16,853 bases of DNA, taken from positions 1-16,853 of the forward strand of contig JAUSEJ010000816.1 of NCBI GenBank assembly GCA_030650265.1, in the 5' to 3' direction. The stretch's first letter is position 1; each line of letters begins with the position of its first letter. This stretch comes from Dehalococcoidia bacterium. GTDB taxonomy: Bacteria; Chloroflexota; Dehalococcoidia; JACPQF01. The position numbers were made by a program, and so were the translations under genes. Below the pieces are notes generated by a model. The model was given only the letters and a program-made list of their open reading frames with translations, was not told the origin of the DNA and made no database searches. Positions 1 to 6,362 of the stretch are shown here, piece after piece.

Positions 1-231
1 GATTACAACTACTGGCGCTACGGGGTTTTCCTCCACAAATGCCTCAAGGTCAGCAATCAAGGCCGCCACGTTATCCATCTCACTGGCTAGGTTGGCGTGT
101 TGCTGTCTGAGCATAGTGAGAGACAGCAGTTGCTCCTGCGGTTCGACCTCAGCGCCCGTGTCCGGGTCCCACTTGCGAGTTTGGAGCACGTAATCGTTAT
201 TGTCGGCCTTAAGGGCAATAAGATTTGCCAC
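1..231 (-). CDS. Partial hypothetical protein with a coiled-coil segment (3' end outside window)
   Basis: This open frame runs from a GTG at 231 off the left edge of the window: 77 codons with no stop. The start is set by a consensus SD (AGGAGGT, 239-245) seven bases upstream. The first residues are VANLIALKADNNDYV. From about residue 30 to 66 the sequence is rich in Leu, Glu, Gln and Ala with helix-friendly spacing, suggesting a coiled coil. I do not recognise the family. It is last in the visible minus-strand series, after the fibre-like gene, separated by about 100 bases. A small tail or fibre accessory protein would fit the position, but nothing in the sequence shows this. Confidence applies to the gene being real, not to a role. 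Confidence 0.75.
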   Translation of the reverse strand, partial: MANLIALKADNNDYVLQTRKWDPDTGAEVEPQEQLLSLTMLRQQHANLASEMDNVAALIADLEAFVEENPVAPVVVI

Positions 232-329
232 GGGTAATACCTCCTAACTTGCAATTAACTGCACCTTATCTTCAAAAAAGGCCCTGCCAATAAACCCTCA
301 TTCACACAACTTCGTTACCATTACATCAC
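232..329. other. Short intergenic gap between fibre-like gene and partial gene
   Basis: The only visible signals are the SD of the downstream gene at 239-245 and, on the minus-strand RNA, a run of six U (274-279) after a very short GGC/GCC element (280-288). The stem is too short to call a terminator. No convincing promoter was seen. Confidence 0.5.
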
Positions 330-1337
330 TCAACTGTTCACCGAAGCCACTTGAACGGTAGCGCTGTCATCGTAGGCGATGCGGAAATTCTGGACGTAGG
401 CGGCCTGCGCCCCGTCCGATGTTTTAGCGTAAATCTCCGCAGTGTCACCGGGGTTCCAAGTCTGGGTCAAGTCTTCGCTCTTGGTGACGTAGCCGCCAGT
501 AACGTCTGTTTGCTCGGTGCCGAGCGCTACGCCGTTGCGGTAGATGCGAGCGGTTGCGGTGGCACCCCCGCCAGCAGTTTTGAGGTCGAACAGGAAGCGA
601 GCCGCGCCTACCAACCCGTTGGTAATGGTAATGGTCTTGAGCTTGGTGTAGCTTGTCGCTACCGTGGTTGCCTCTGCATCGTGGCTGTTGCGGACGTTCG
701 CGGAGGCCGCCTTGTTGACCACGTGGGGTAGTTGTAGGCCAGCAGCGGCAATGCTGTTGCCAAACTGGATAACAAGCCCTGTCTCATCGCGGAAGTGGAG
801 GGCAGCCTGTCCCGCTACACCATTCCGGTCTGCCACCCACGCCTGAGCCATATCAGCAGGACTTGTGCTGGGCGCTGTGCCAGCACCGATACCAAGCACC
901 TTGGCAGCAGATGTGCCCCAAGCGGTGACGCCTAGGCCGAAGTTGCCTGCATCACCTAACTGCACTCTAAACTTCTCGGTTGCCCCCGCGCCACCATAAA
1001 TAATGAATGCCCTGGTTCCAACCGTGTCTGTTCCATGCACTTCGATGTCGTGAGTAGATTCATTTTTGCCTATATACCAATTCACGTCAGTGGAGCCAAG
1101 GGCGCCATTAAGGTAAATCTTCTGGCCCCCAGCTATTTGCAACGAGCCCGTAAACGTACTCAGCCCCGCGCTGTCGATGCGGAGGCGCTCGACTCCGCCA
1201 GTGCTCCACGCCAGCGTGTCCGCGGCAGGCCACCACATGCCGGTGTCAAGGTCGCTGAACGGTCTGACCGAAGGCAATAGTGCCGTACCCGGGGGGAATA
1301 TCGGTGTATCGCCGTAAGTATCTAGTAATAGCATCAT
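330..1337 (-). CDS. Tail-fibre-like virion protein
   Basis: This 335-residue protein has the vocabulary of phage fibre and appendage proteins. Residues 30-65 carry an 'SDLDTGMWWPAADTLAWSTG' to 'ERLRIDSAG' unit, the motif in many fibres that reads as a labelled beta unit. Residues 130-190 carry a 'GLGV...GIGAGTAPSTSPAD...ADRNG...LHFRDETG' unit, also widespread in fibre proteins. The C-terminal 120 residues look like a beta-sandwich (TITITNGLVGAARFLFDL). No enzymatic motif is seen. The SD AGGAGG (1340-1345) overlaps the stop codon of the preceding gene, so the two are probably coupled. The protein begins with two Met codons; the second (1334-1332) has five-base spacing from the SD and is the better start, the first only two. 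Host-surface binding or virion decoration is inferred from the motif family. Confidence 0.75.
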   Translation of the reverse strand: MMLLLDTYGDTPIFPPGTALLPSVRPFSDLDTGMWWPAADTLAWSTGGVERLRIDSAGLSTFTGSLQIAGGQKIYLNGALGSTDVNWYIGKNESTHDIEVHGTDTVGTRAFIIYGGAGATEKFRVQLGDAGNFGLGVTAWGTSAAKVLGIGAGTAPSTSPADMAQAWVADRNGVAGQAALHFRDETGLVIQFGNSIAAAGLQLPHVVNKAASANVRNSHDAEATTVATSYTKLKTITITNGLVGAARFLFDLKTAGGGATATARIYRNGVALGTEQTDVTGGYVTKSEDLTQTWNPGDTAEIYAKTSDGAQAAYVQNFRIAYDDSATVQVASVNS

Positions 1338-1343
1338 CGCCTC

Positions 1344-2114
1344 CTAGGTCACGTACAGGATATCGACGCCCTCACCGTTGACCGAGACATCGATGTATGC
1401 CAGTGCGAGATTGGCTATCGCGAGCGAAACGCTCTGGCCTGCTAATAGCCGCTTGCCGTAGCTGGCGCTACTGACAGTCGCGCCGCCGATATAGACATAG
1501 CCGGTGTTAGCATCTTTTGCGGACACGATCACCGAGCGACATGCAGTGCTAGCCGCAAGCGCGACCGCTGTAGCTGCGTTGGTCGTCTTCGATGCATGGG
1601 CAACGGCCGCACCAGGTGCCTGTGTCGTGCTCAGCGAAGCCGCGACCGCCTGCTGGCCGAGGTTGCCGGCTGGCAGCGTCACGATATCGACGTTGCCGAT
1701 GTTGTTGTCGCCAGCCGCGATGCTGGCAATAACCTTGCTGCCGCCGTCGACCACGAAGCCCCAGCCACCCACGTTCACGCTAACACTGCCCGCCGAACGC
1801 GTCATCACCAGCGACATGTCCATATAGGGTTCAGTGACCATATAGCGGTAGCGTGCAGTGTCTGTGGTCCAGCTGATCTGGGCGTTCGAGGGCGACTGCC
1901 CGGCCCCTTGCCCGATGCGGAAGTAGCTGACGTTGTCGGCGGTGGTACTCGGCAGGATGCGGCCTTTGATGTCTAGCGTGCCGCTGAATCCTGTAGTCGT
2001 GATCTCGATAACCTTGGTCGGACACATACGAGTCAATTGGTCATCCAAGATTGCGGTCGCCGTAGCCGCTTGGTCAGTCCAGACAGTTTCGCGCTTGGTG
2101 AAGGGCAGTGACAT
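1344..2114 (-). CDS. Beta-rich virion-type protein, function unknown
   Basis: The product is 256 residues, rich in Ala, Thr, Ser, Val and Gly, with few charges, which is typical of small phage surface or decoration proteins. Residues 1-110 include a segment (WTTDTARYRYMVTEPYMDMS) that looks like a beta-sheet-forming head domain. The C-terminal 100 residues (SVIVSAKDANTGYVYIGG, then VSSASYGKRLLAGQSVSL) resemble a pattern common in small phage proteins with an 'NTG-VYIG' strand and a 'G..LAPGES' turn. No signal peptide or membrane segment is seen. The SD is AGAGGTGA, placed six bases before ATG. It lies between the zinc-finger candidate and the fibre-like gene with short gaps, so it belongs to the same virion module. 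I do not assign a specific role. Confidence 0.7.
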   Translation of the reverse strand: MSLPFTKRETVWTDQAATATAILDDQLTRMCPTKVIEITTTGFSGTLDIKGRILPSTTADNVSYFRIGQGAGQSPSNAQISWTTDTARYRYMVTEPYMDMSLVMTRSAGSVSVNVGGWGFVVDGGSKVIASIAAGDNNIGNVDIVTLPAGNLGQQAVAASLSTTQAPGAAVAHASKTTNAATAVALAASTACRSVIVSAKDANTGYVYIGGATVSSASYGKRLLAGQSVSLAIANLALAYIDVSVNGEGVDILYVT

Positions 2115-2121
2115 TCGTCAC
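2108..2121 (-). promoter_or_regulatory. Small stem-loop over the start codon of the 1344-2114 gene
   Basis: In minus-strand RNA GUGAC-GAAU-GUCAC forms a perfect 5-bp stem. The AU of the start codon sits in the loop and its G is the first base of the 3' arm. The stem starts next to the SD. It could dampen initiation unless a ribosome arrives from upstream. It is short enough to be chance. Confidence 0.35.
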
Positions 2122-2150
2122 CTCTCTTTCTTAGCCCTTGTTAGGCTGGT

Positions 2151-2771
2151 TTATTCCTTTGCCGGTCGCCCCCGGCGTGCCGGTTCCGTGTCCTCTTGGC
2201 TGTTCAGGTGCCGGGACGCTGCTGCCCCTGCTGCCGCACCCTTTAGGATCGCTTGCTGCAGAGACTCGTTCCTCTCTTCTTTGATCCGCAACCGCTCTTC
2301 CTCAATCGTCGCCCACTCGCGCTTATGCCGGTTCTGCATATGGCTCTTCACATCTTGCCGTGAGGGCAGATTGTCTTTCATGCAGATGCCGAGGCCCCAT
2401 TGGTCGTAATGAGTCCGACTCGGTGCATTGGGGTGCAACATGCAGGTGAGCTTGCCACGTTTGGGGGTAATGCCGGGGTCACGGGTCGTAAACACCTGTG
2501 AGCCATCCGGCCGCATCTTCGACATATGCGATGGGATCATGTTGGAGTTGGTGCGTGACCGCTCGCCAGTGCGGGTGTCCCAGATATAGACGATAGCAGC
2601 CTCCTTGCCCTTGCCGATGACCATTTGGGCATCTAGGCTATCGTCGCCCCGGTGTACGATGTCGCCCGGTCCCGCTTCGCCCGCCATCGGGCCGGCCCCC
2701 GCGAGGTTCTGCATCGCGGCCAGAATATCGTCGCGCTGCTGTTCAACGTCTAAGACTGCTGCTTCTGTCAT
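2151..2771 (-). CDS. Putative zinc-finger and AT-hook-like protein
   Basis: The product has 206 residues and I know no name for it. A central cluster has Cys110, His113, Cys130, His144 and His149. Cys110-x19-Cys130-x13-His144-x4-His149 could bind zinc in a C2H2-like manner with an enlarged first loop. Residues about 152-176 are strongly charged and helical (EEERLRIKEERNESLQQ), likely a coiled coil. The extreme C-terminus reads ARRGRPAKE; RGRP with flanking basic residues is the core of an AT-hook, a minor-groove DNA-binding motif. A DNA-binding role is therefore possible but unusual amid structural genes. The SD (AGAGGAG) lies inside the 3' end of the preceding gene, ten bases before the ATG, so translation is probably coupled. 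The zinc and AT-hook readings come from pattern only. Confidence 0.7.
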   Translation of the reverse strand: MTEAAVLDVEQQRDDILAAMQNLAGAGPMAGEAGPGDIVHRGDDSLDAQMVIGKGKEAAIVYIWDTRTGERSRTNSNMIPSHMSKMRPDGSQVFTTRDPGITPKRGKLTCMLHPNAPSRTHYDQWGLGICMKDNLPSRQDVKSHMQNRHKREWATIEEERLRIKEERNESLQQAILKGAAAGAAASRHLNSQEDTEPARRGRPAKE

Positions 2772-2777
2772 GAGTCT

Positions 2778-3236
2778 TTAGCTCCTCTGTAACGCTTGGC
2801 CGTAGCCAAAGATTGATGTCGCCTTATGTAGCCTGTGCAACTGGTCGTTTTGGTCGTGGAAGTTCCCGATCAGGTCGCTTGGCTCGGGTCGCTCCACTGG
2901 CTCGACGTACCCGGCGTGCATGCGCTCGGCCATCTCGGTCAGCCGCCCCACGGTTTCCAGAATCTCCACCGCGCCATCCGGCCGGGGAACCCCGCCGATG
3001 ATCGCGATTGGGTCATCTGGATAGAACACAGAAAGACCCATGTCGAAGCGCCACTCCCGCAGTTGCTCCGGCGACACGACCAGCATCCCCGCCTGCAACC
3101 GTCCGCCGGGCACAACCTTCAGAATGCGGTAGCGGTGGAAGCCCCGCGAGTCCGGTGCTGGCTCGTCCAACTCCTTCAAAGAGTAGGCCGCATCATCACT
3201 GTGTATCGCTGTTGTGGCCAGCACTACATCAGCCAT
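2778..3236 (-). CDS. Hypothetical protein, 152 aa
   Basis: A soluble, acidic protein of 152 residues with no membrane segment. Its N-terminal half is beta-like (FHRYRILKVVPGGRLQAGMLVV), followed by a Pro-rich hydrophobic stretch (FYPDDPIAIIGGVPRP) and a helical C-terminal third rich in His, Asp, Gln and Leu. I do not recognise the family. The ATG at 3236 is only three bases from the stop of the preceding gene, and the G-rich stretch before it supplies the SD. The tight spacing with both neighbours suggests one transcript with the virion genes. It could be a head-tail completion or tail accessory protein by position; the sequence alone does not show this. Confidence 0.7.
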   Translation of the reverse strand: MADVVLATTAIHSDDAAYSLKELDEPAPDSRGFHRYRILKVVPGGRLQAGMLVVSPEQLREWRFDMGLSVFYPDDPIAIIGGVPRPDGAVEILETVGRLTEMAERMHAGYVEPVERPEPSDLIGNFHDQNDQLHRLHKATSIFGYGQALQRS

Positions 3237-3239
3237 TCC

Positions 3240-3656
3240 TCATCCCCCTGCGACCATGGCGTAGATCGTGACCGCTTCTGTACCGTTGTCGTTCACGTCG
3301 GTGAAGCGAATCAGTAGCAAGGCGTTCTCGTTCTGCGCCACCGTCACTGTCGCGGGGATCAGCGTAACGCCATTCCCCGCCGATACCGTGATCGTCTCGT
3401 TGGCGTTGGCGGTGTTGATGAGGTGACAAAGGTAGGTGATGTCGTTCACGCGAGCCTGTACGGGTAGCCCAGCCACCAGCAGCGCAGCGGTAGGCGTCAC
3501 GTCGGTGCGACCCGCACCGTTCGGATCGCGCAGGATCAAGCCACCCAGCATTTGCGCCGCGGTGTAGGTCACGGCACCCGCCGTATCGAGCGTTGATGCT
3601 GTCAGCGTCTGCACCGTGCTCCGGCCGGTCTTGTGCAGTGTTATCGGTAGTGCCAT
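3240..3656 (-). CDS. Small beta-rich virion-type protein
   Basis: The product has 138 residues, is low in charge and rich in Thr, Ala, Val and Leu. It is predicted by eye as mostly beta strands: LPITLHKTGRSTVQTLTAST, then ETITVSAGNGVTLIPATVTV, then ENALLLIRFTDVNDNGTEAV. This profile resembles small capsid decoration proteins or tail-associated beta-sandwich proteins of phages, but I cannot match it to a named family. The SD GGAGG is seven bases upstream of the ATG at 3656. Its stop is three bases before the next start. Being real and structural is likely; the exact role is unknown. Confidence 0.7.
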   Translation of the reverse strand: MALPITLHKTGRSTVQTLTASTLDTAGAVTYTAAQMLGGLILRDPNGAGRTDVTPTAALLVAGLPVQARVNDITYLCHLINTANANETITVSAGNGVTLIPATVTVAQNENALLLIRFTDVNDNGTEAVTIYAMVAGG

Positions 3657-3681
3657 ACGTTAACCTCCATCGGCGACTCGC

Positions 3682-4044
3682 TCACGCCATCTCGATGAAT
3701 GGCTCGAGCGAAATCAGACTGTTCGGCGAGATGCTGATCTCGATGTCTGGCAGGACGATCTTCTCCAGCGGAATCTCCACTTCTTGCGCCATTAGCTCGT
3801 TGAAAGCCGCTGCGAACTGTTCCCATTCAGGACAGGCCGGCAGGATGCTTGTTTGCCCCTTGTCGTCAGTCGTGCCGTACTGTTTGATGAGCTTCACCCG
3901 TACCTGGTCGATCACGCCGTACTCGTTGTTGATCTTCCGCCCGAGCCTTGCCAGCGCGTAGGCCGTCTTCACGGGCCACGGAGCATTCAAGAGCTCCTGA
4001 AGTGGCTTCTGAGCTTGCCAGACAGCACCATTCTGAACCTGCAT
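3682..4044 (-). CDS. Phage protein resembling the DUF1617 type
   Basis: This protein has 120 residues. Residues 20-60 (LNAPWPVKTAYALARLGRKI, then NNEYGVIDQVRVKLIKQYG) form a helical segment with a charge pattern that I recall from DUF1617-type phage proteins, which pair a 'K-ALAR-..KI..E' helix with a 'R..LI..YG' helix. Residues 85-120 contain 'EIPLEKIVLPDIEISISPNS', which fits the family's short beta-strand end. These proteins are found beside virion genes; their job is unknown. The SD is GAGGGG, five bases before the ATG at 4044. A GC-rich stem-loop precedes it. The family assignment is from memory and should be treated as tentative; an alternative is a small chaperone or assembly factor. 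Confidence 0.6.
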   Translation of the reverse strand: MQVQNGAVWQAQKPLQELLNAPWPVKTAYALARLGRKINNEYGVIDQVRVKLIKQYGTTDDKGQTSILPACPEWEQFAAAFNELMAQEVEIPLEKIVLPDIEISISPNSLISLEPFIEMA

Positions 4045-4066
4045 ATAATCCCCTCTTCTATTTATT

Positions 4067-4087
4067 GGGGCGGGTTCCAGCCGCCCC
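4067..4087 (-). other. GC-rich stem-loop between the 4100-5434 and 3682-4044 genes
   Basis: The RNA reads GGGGCGG-loop-CCGCCCC: a perfect 7-bp GC stem with a 7-base loop, about 20 bases before the next ATG. No U-run follows on either strand, so it is unlikely to be an efficient intrinsic terminator. A role in mRNA processing or 3'-end protection is possible. Confidence 0.55.
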
Positions 4088-4099
4088 AGAGTCGCAGGG

Positions 4100-5434
4100 T
4101 TAGGCTAGATCGTAAAGCAGCACGTACTTGAGCGTGCCGGCAGCGTTGCGCAGAATGGGCAGCAACGTGGCGGTGGTCGCCCCTGCGTTCGCCACTACCC
4201 CAAGGTCGGAAATGTTGTTTACATCAATCAGCGCCGTGATTGCGGCGTTGTTCGTGTTGATCGACCACGGGAAGCGCAAAGAGTCGGTGTCCGTGCACAA
4301 GTACTGCATACGGGCACCAAAGATCAGTTTGGCGTTCGTGATCGTCGCAGCAGCATCTTCGTAGATGCCATCATTTCGAGCACAGATGTAGGTGCCCGCT
4401 GGCACGGTGCCGCCAGTGATGTTGATCCACGCCGAGGCCGCTGCACAATGGTTTGTGGGACTGCCCGACATCGTGATGTCGACTTCAAATGCTCCATAAC
4501 CGTCGGTGAGAGCGCCAGCAGCAATGGTGCCCGAGAGTTTCAGTACACGCCCGGTCGCGGCCACCGCTGCGTTCGTGATTGTGACGGTCTGAGCAGTCAC
4601 CGCCGCGCCACCGATGCCCATAGCATCCAGCCCAGCATCAATGACGAACATGTTGGCGTTGCCGTTGGACTCGATGCGGAAGTCGATGTCTTCCGAGTCC
4701 TCGTTGATCGTGATGCTGGTCGTGCCCGAGATGTTGGCCGCTGCCCCGAACCGGATGGCGCTGTTGGTTGTGCCGCCCTCGGTCGGCTGGCTGGCGATGT
4801 AAAGCGTGGCGGCGTTGGTGATCGTGCCGGTAGCCGTCAGGTTGGGTTCTGCGATGCTCATAGAGGCCGCTACTGCCGTGGTGCCAGCAGGAATCGTGAC
4901 GGCGCCCGCTGGCGCTATCGCCAGATCGAAGTAGTTTACGGTGGTGGTTGCGGTGCGCGCTGCCCGGCTGATCGTGATGAGCTGGTCAGCGCTGGAGGTG
5001 TCCGTGTTCGAGCCGAGCACCAGGGCATTTTTGCCGCCGTCCGAGTAGATAGCGTACTGGATGCCGTCTGTCTCTACGCGGAAGTCAACATCGGCACTGC
5101 CCTCATTGATGACGAAGGCCCCCAACGCCGTGCGCAGTTGTTCTACGCCAGCAGCGTACAGCGCCATCGTCCCGGCGGACGAGTCTACCCATAGCCATGC
5201 CTGCGAGTTTCCGCCATTATTGGCGGCGACGAGAATGTCCCCGTTGGCCACAAGGTTCGAGATTACCATCGTATCGACGGCCAAAGCAGGCGTAACCGGA
5301 GTGCCGAGCAGGACGCCTTCAAGGTTGGTGTTGGCGGCCAGCAGGGTAGCGCCCGTCATCGCGCCATTGTAGACAGCGGCCAGGATGCCTTCATTAGGCT
5401 TAGTGATCCAGCCGCGATGATTCTGATGTGCCAT
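4100..5434 (-). CDS. Repeat-containing virion/fibre-like protein
   Basis: A protein of 444 residues, very rich in Ala, Thr, Asn, Ile and Gly, low in charge. It contains a repeated unit: residues 108-141 (VINEGSADVDFRVETDG...) and 242-275 (TINEDSEDIDFRIESNG...). This 'INE.S.D.DFR.E..G' unit is found in many phage virion proteins, where it precedes a 'GIG' turn. Residues 198-230 (NLTATGTITNAATLYIASQP, then TEGGTTNSAIRFGA) match another widespread fibre/decoration unit. The last 150 residues are probably a distinct C-terminal beta domain. No enzyme motif or signal peptide is visible. The SD is GAGGGG before the ATG at 5434, with a perfect 6-bp hairpin just upstream. Its position soon after the capsid gene suggests a head fibre or decoration protein; a tail fibre is the alternative. 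Confidence 0.75.
   Translation of the reverse strand: MAHQNHRGWITKPNEGILAAVYNGAMTGATLLAANTNLEGVLLGTPVTPALAVDTMVISNLVANGDILVAANNGGNSQAWLWVDSSAGTMALYAAGVEQLRTALGAFVINEGSADVDFRVETDGIQYAIYSDGGKNALVLGSNTDTSSADQLITISRAARTATTTVNYFDLAIAPAGAVTIPAGTTAVAASMSIAEPNLTATGTITNAATLYIASQPTEGGTTNSAIRFGAAANISGTTSITINEDSEDIDFRIESNGNANMFVIDAGLDAMGIGGAAVTAQTVTITNAAVAATGRVLKLSGTIAAGALTDGYGAFEVDITMSGSPTNHCAAASAWINITGGTVPAGTYICARNDGIYEDAAATITNAKLIFGARMQYLCTDTDSLRFPWSINTNNAAITALIDVNNISDLGVVANAGATTATLLPILRNAAGTLKYVLLYDLA
4680..5113 (-). repeat. Two-copy 'INE.S.D.DFR' protein repeat within the 4100-5434 gene
   Basis: The first copy is residues 108-141 (about 5012-5113) and the second residues 242-275 (about 4610-4711). 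Shared positions include I-N-E, S, D-x-D-F-R, E and the following G. The copies are diverged at DNA level, so this is an old module duplication and not recent slippage. Confidence 0.5.
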
Positions 5435-5449
5435 TTTATGCCCCTCTAA

Positions 5450-5464
5450 TCCCGAATGTCGGGA
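5450..5464 (-). other. Perfect hairpin upstream of the 4100-5434 gene
   Basis: TCCCGA-ATG-TCGGGA is a perfect 6-bp inverted repeat with a 3-base loop, about 15 bases before the start codon and just upstream of the SD (GAGGGG). No U-run follows. It may stabilise or process the mRNA 5' end of this gene. Confidence 0.5.
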
Positions 5465-5479
5465 CTTGAATCAGAGTCG

Positions 5480-5505
5480 TGGCGGTTGACGAAGCTCAGC
5501 CGCCA
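5480..5505. other. Inverted repeat in the 5435-5518 gap
   Basis: TGGCGG and CCGCCA form a 6-bp stem around a 14-base interior. The pairing extends by TTGA/TCAG, with a G-U wobble on the plus-strand RNA and a C-A mismatch on the minus-strand RNA, closing a CGAAGC loop. No U-run follows, so terminator activity is doubtful. With 5450-5464 it gives two structures in one 84-base gap. Confidence 0.4.
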
Positions 5506-5518
5506 AAGCCGCTAAACG

Positions 5519-6220
5519 CTACGTGGTACTACGATCCTTTCGACCGTACAGGTAATCGACGCTGATGATATTCGCCGTGGCCTGCTCGAAGTTCTGGACC
5601 ATCGGCACGAGGTCGGTGGCTGCCACCAGTGTGGTGTCGCTGTCCAGCCGGTAGACTTCATCACCGTTGACCGTCCAGACGGCCGACTTGCAATCAGCCG
5701 AGAGGAACACCCCAAGGGTCAGAGCTTGTGCTGCCACAGGGTTGTACTTGGAGCTCAGCGCCTTGTTCGCTGTAACCGAGTCGGTCTTGCCGGCAACGCA
5801 CCACAGCACTTTGGTGGTGGCATCGTTGTCGAACAGTATTCCGATGGCATCGCTCATGGTGTCGATGGTCACCGTATCGGTGGTTGCGGAGAACGAAGTC
5901 TCGTCCGCCGAGGCGAGACTATCGCCAAAGCCGACAAAGAACTTATTGTCAGTGATGCTGTCAATGAAGATGCGGGCCTCCATCTTGAGGTTGTTGACGC
6001 CAGACCGCCAGTTGAGTTTACCGAACGATACACCGGCGTTATCATCGTCATTGCTCGTGTCCACGCCAACGTCAAGACGCCCGTCGATGCCAAGCGCCTT
6101 GATCTCGGTGACAGCAGTTGCCGCAACCGCCAAGGTGTCGATCTCGGGCAGGTCTGCGATTGCGGTAACGAGAAAGTCCTCGAACTTGCTGACGTATCCA
6201 AACGAGGTATCAGTTGCCAT
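5519..6220 (-). CDS. Capsid-associated beta-rich protein (candidate decoration protein)
   Basis: This protein has 233 residues and is acidic. The N-terminus (MATDTSFGYVSKFEDFLVTA) starts the chain, and residues 65-225 alternate strands and turns: LNWRSGVNNLKMEARIFIDS, NKFFVGFGDSLA, AIGILFDNDATTKVLWCVAG, LTLGVFLSADCKSAVWTVNG, and a final IISVDYLYGRKDR. This order resembles a lectin-like jelly-roll, as in some phage surface proteins I recall from virion modules next to the capsid gene; I cannot give a family number. No membrane segment or enzyme motif is seen. The SD is AAAGGAAA. It was probably the gene directly after the major capsid protein before the homing endonuclease arrived, and it is now separated from that cassette by a strong terminator, so it may depend on read-through or an unseen promoter. 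Confidence 0.75.
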   Translation of the reverse strand: MATDTSFGYVSKFEDFLVTAIADLPEIDTLAVAATAVTEIKALGIDGRLDVGVDTSNDDDNAGVSFGKLNWRSGVNNLKMEARIFIDSITDNKFFVGFGDSLASADETSFSATTDTVTIDTMSDAIGILFDNDATTKVLWCVAGKTDSVTANKALSSKYNPVAAQALTLGVFLSADCKSAVWTVNGDEVYRLDSDTTLVAATDLVPMVQNFEQATANIISVDYLYGRKDRSTT

Positions 6221-6291
6221 TTCTAGTTTCCTTTCATTGTCGCCGTGCTCTTTCGCACGCTAACGGCTTAGGGTTAATGAACGCTTGCACA

Positions 6292-6334
6292 CAAAAACGG
6301 CACACCGTCAGCCGAAGCCGATGGGTGCGCCGTT
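6292..6334 (-). terminator. Strong intrinsic terminator after the homing endonuclease
   Basis: On the minus strand AACGGCGCACC pairs with GGTGTGCCGTT: 11 bp with one G-U wobble. After a small internal loop, UCGGC-UUCG-GCUGA closes with a C(UUCG)G tetraloop, an unusually stable loop common in terminators. The 3' side runs into a five-U tract, GTTTTTG. It lies 29 bases past the endonuclease stop and about 70 bases before the next start. Confidence 0.85.
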
Positions 6335-6362
6335 AGGGATGCTATTCTGTTGTTGGTAAGGG

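Noticed and set aside
274..288. Possible terminator: GGC/GCC element followed by six U on the minus strand
   Set aside because: The stem is only three base pairs; too weak to call without expression data.
6245..6259. CGTGC...GCACG inverted repeat upstream of the 5519-6220 gene
   Set aside because: A 5-bp stem near an SD without U-run or conservation evidence is likely chance; the adjacent 6292-6334 terminator is the convincing element.
5667..6263. 198-codon plus-strand open frame
   Set aside because: It is antisense to the beta-rich capsid-associated gene and Ser/Val/Leu-rich as expected from the complement of that gene.
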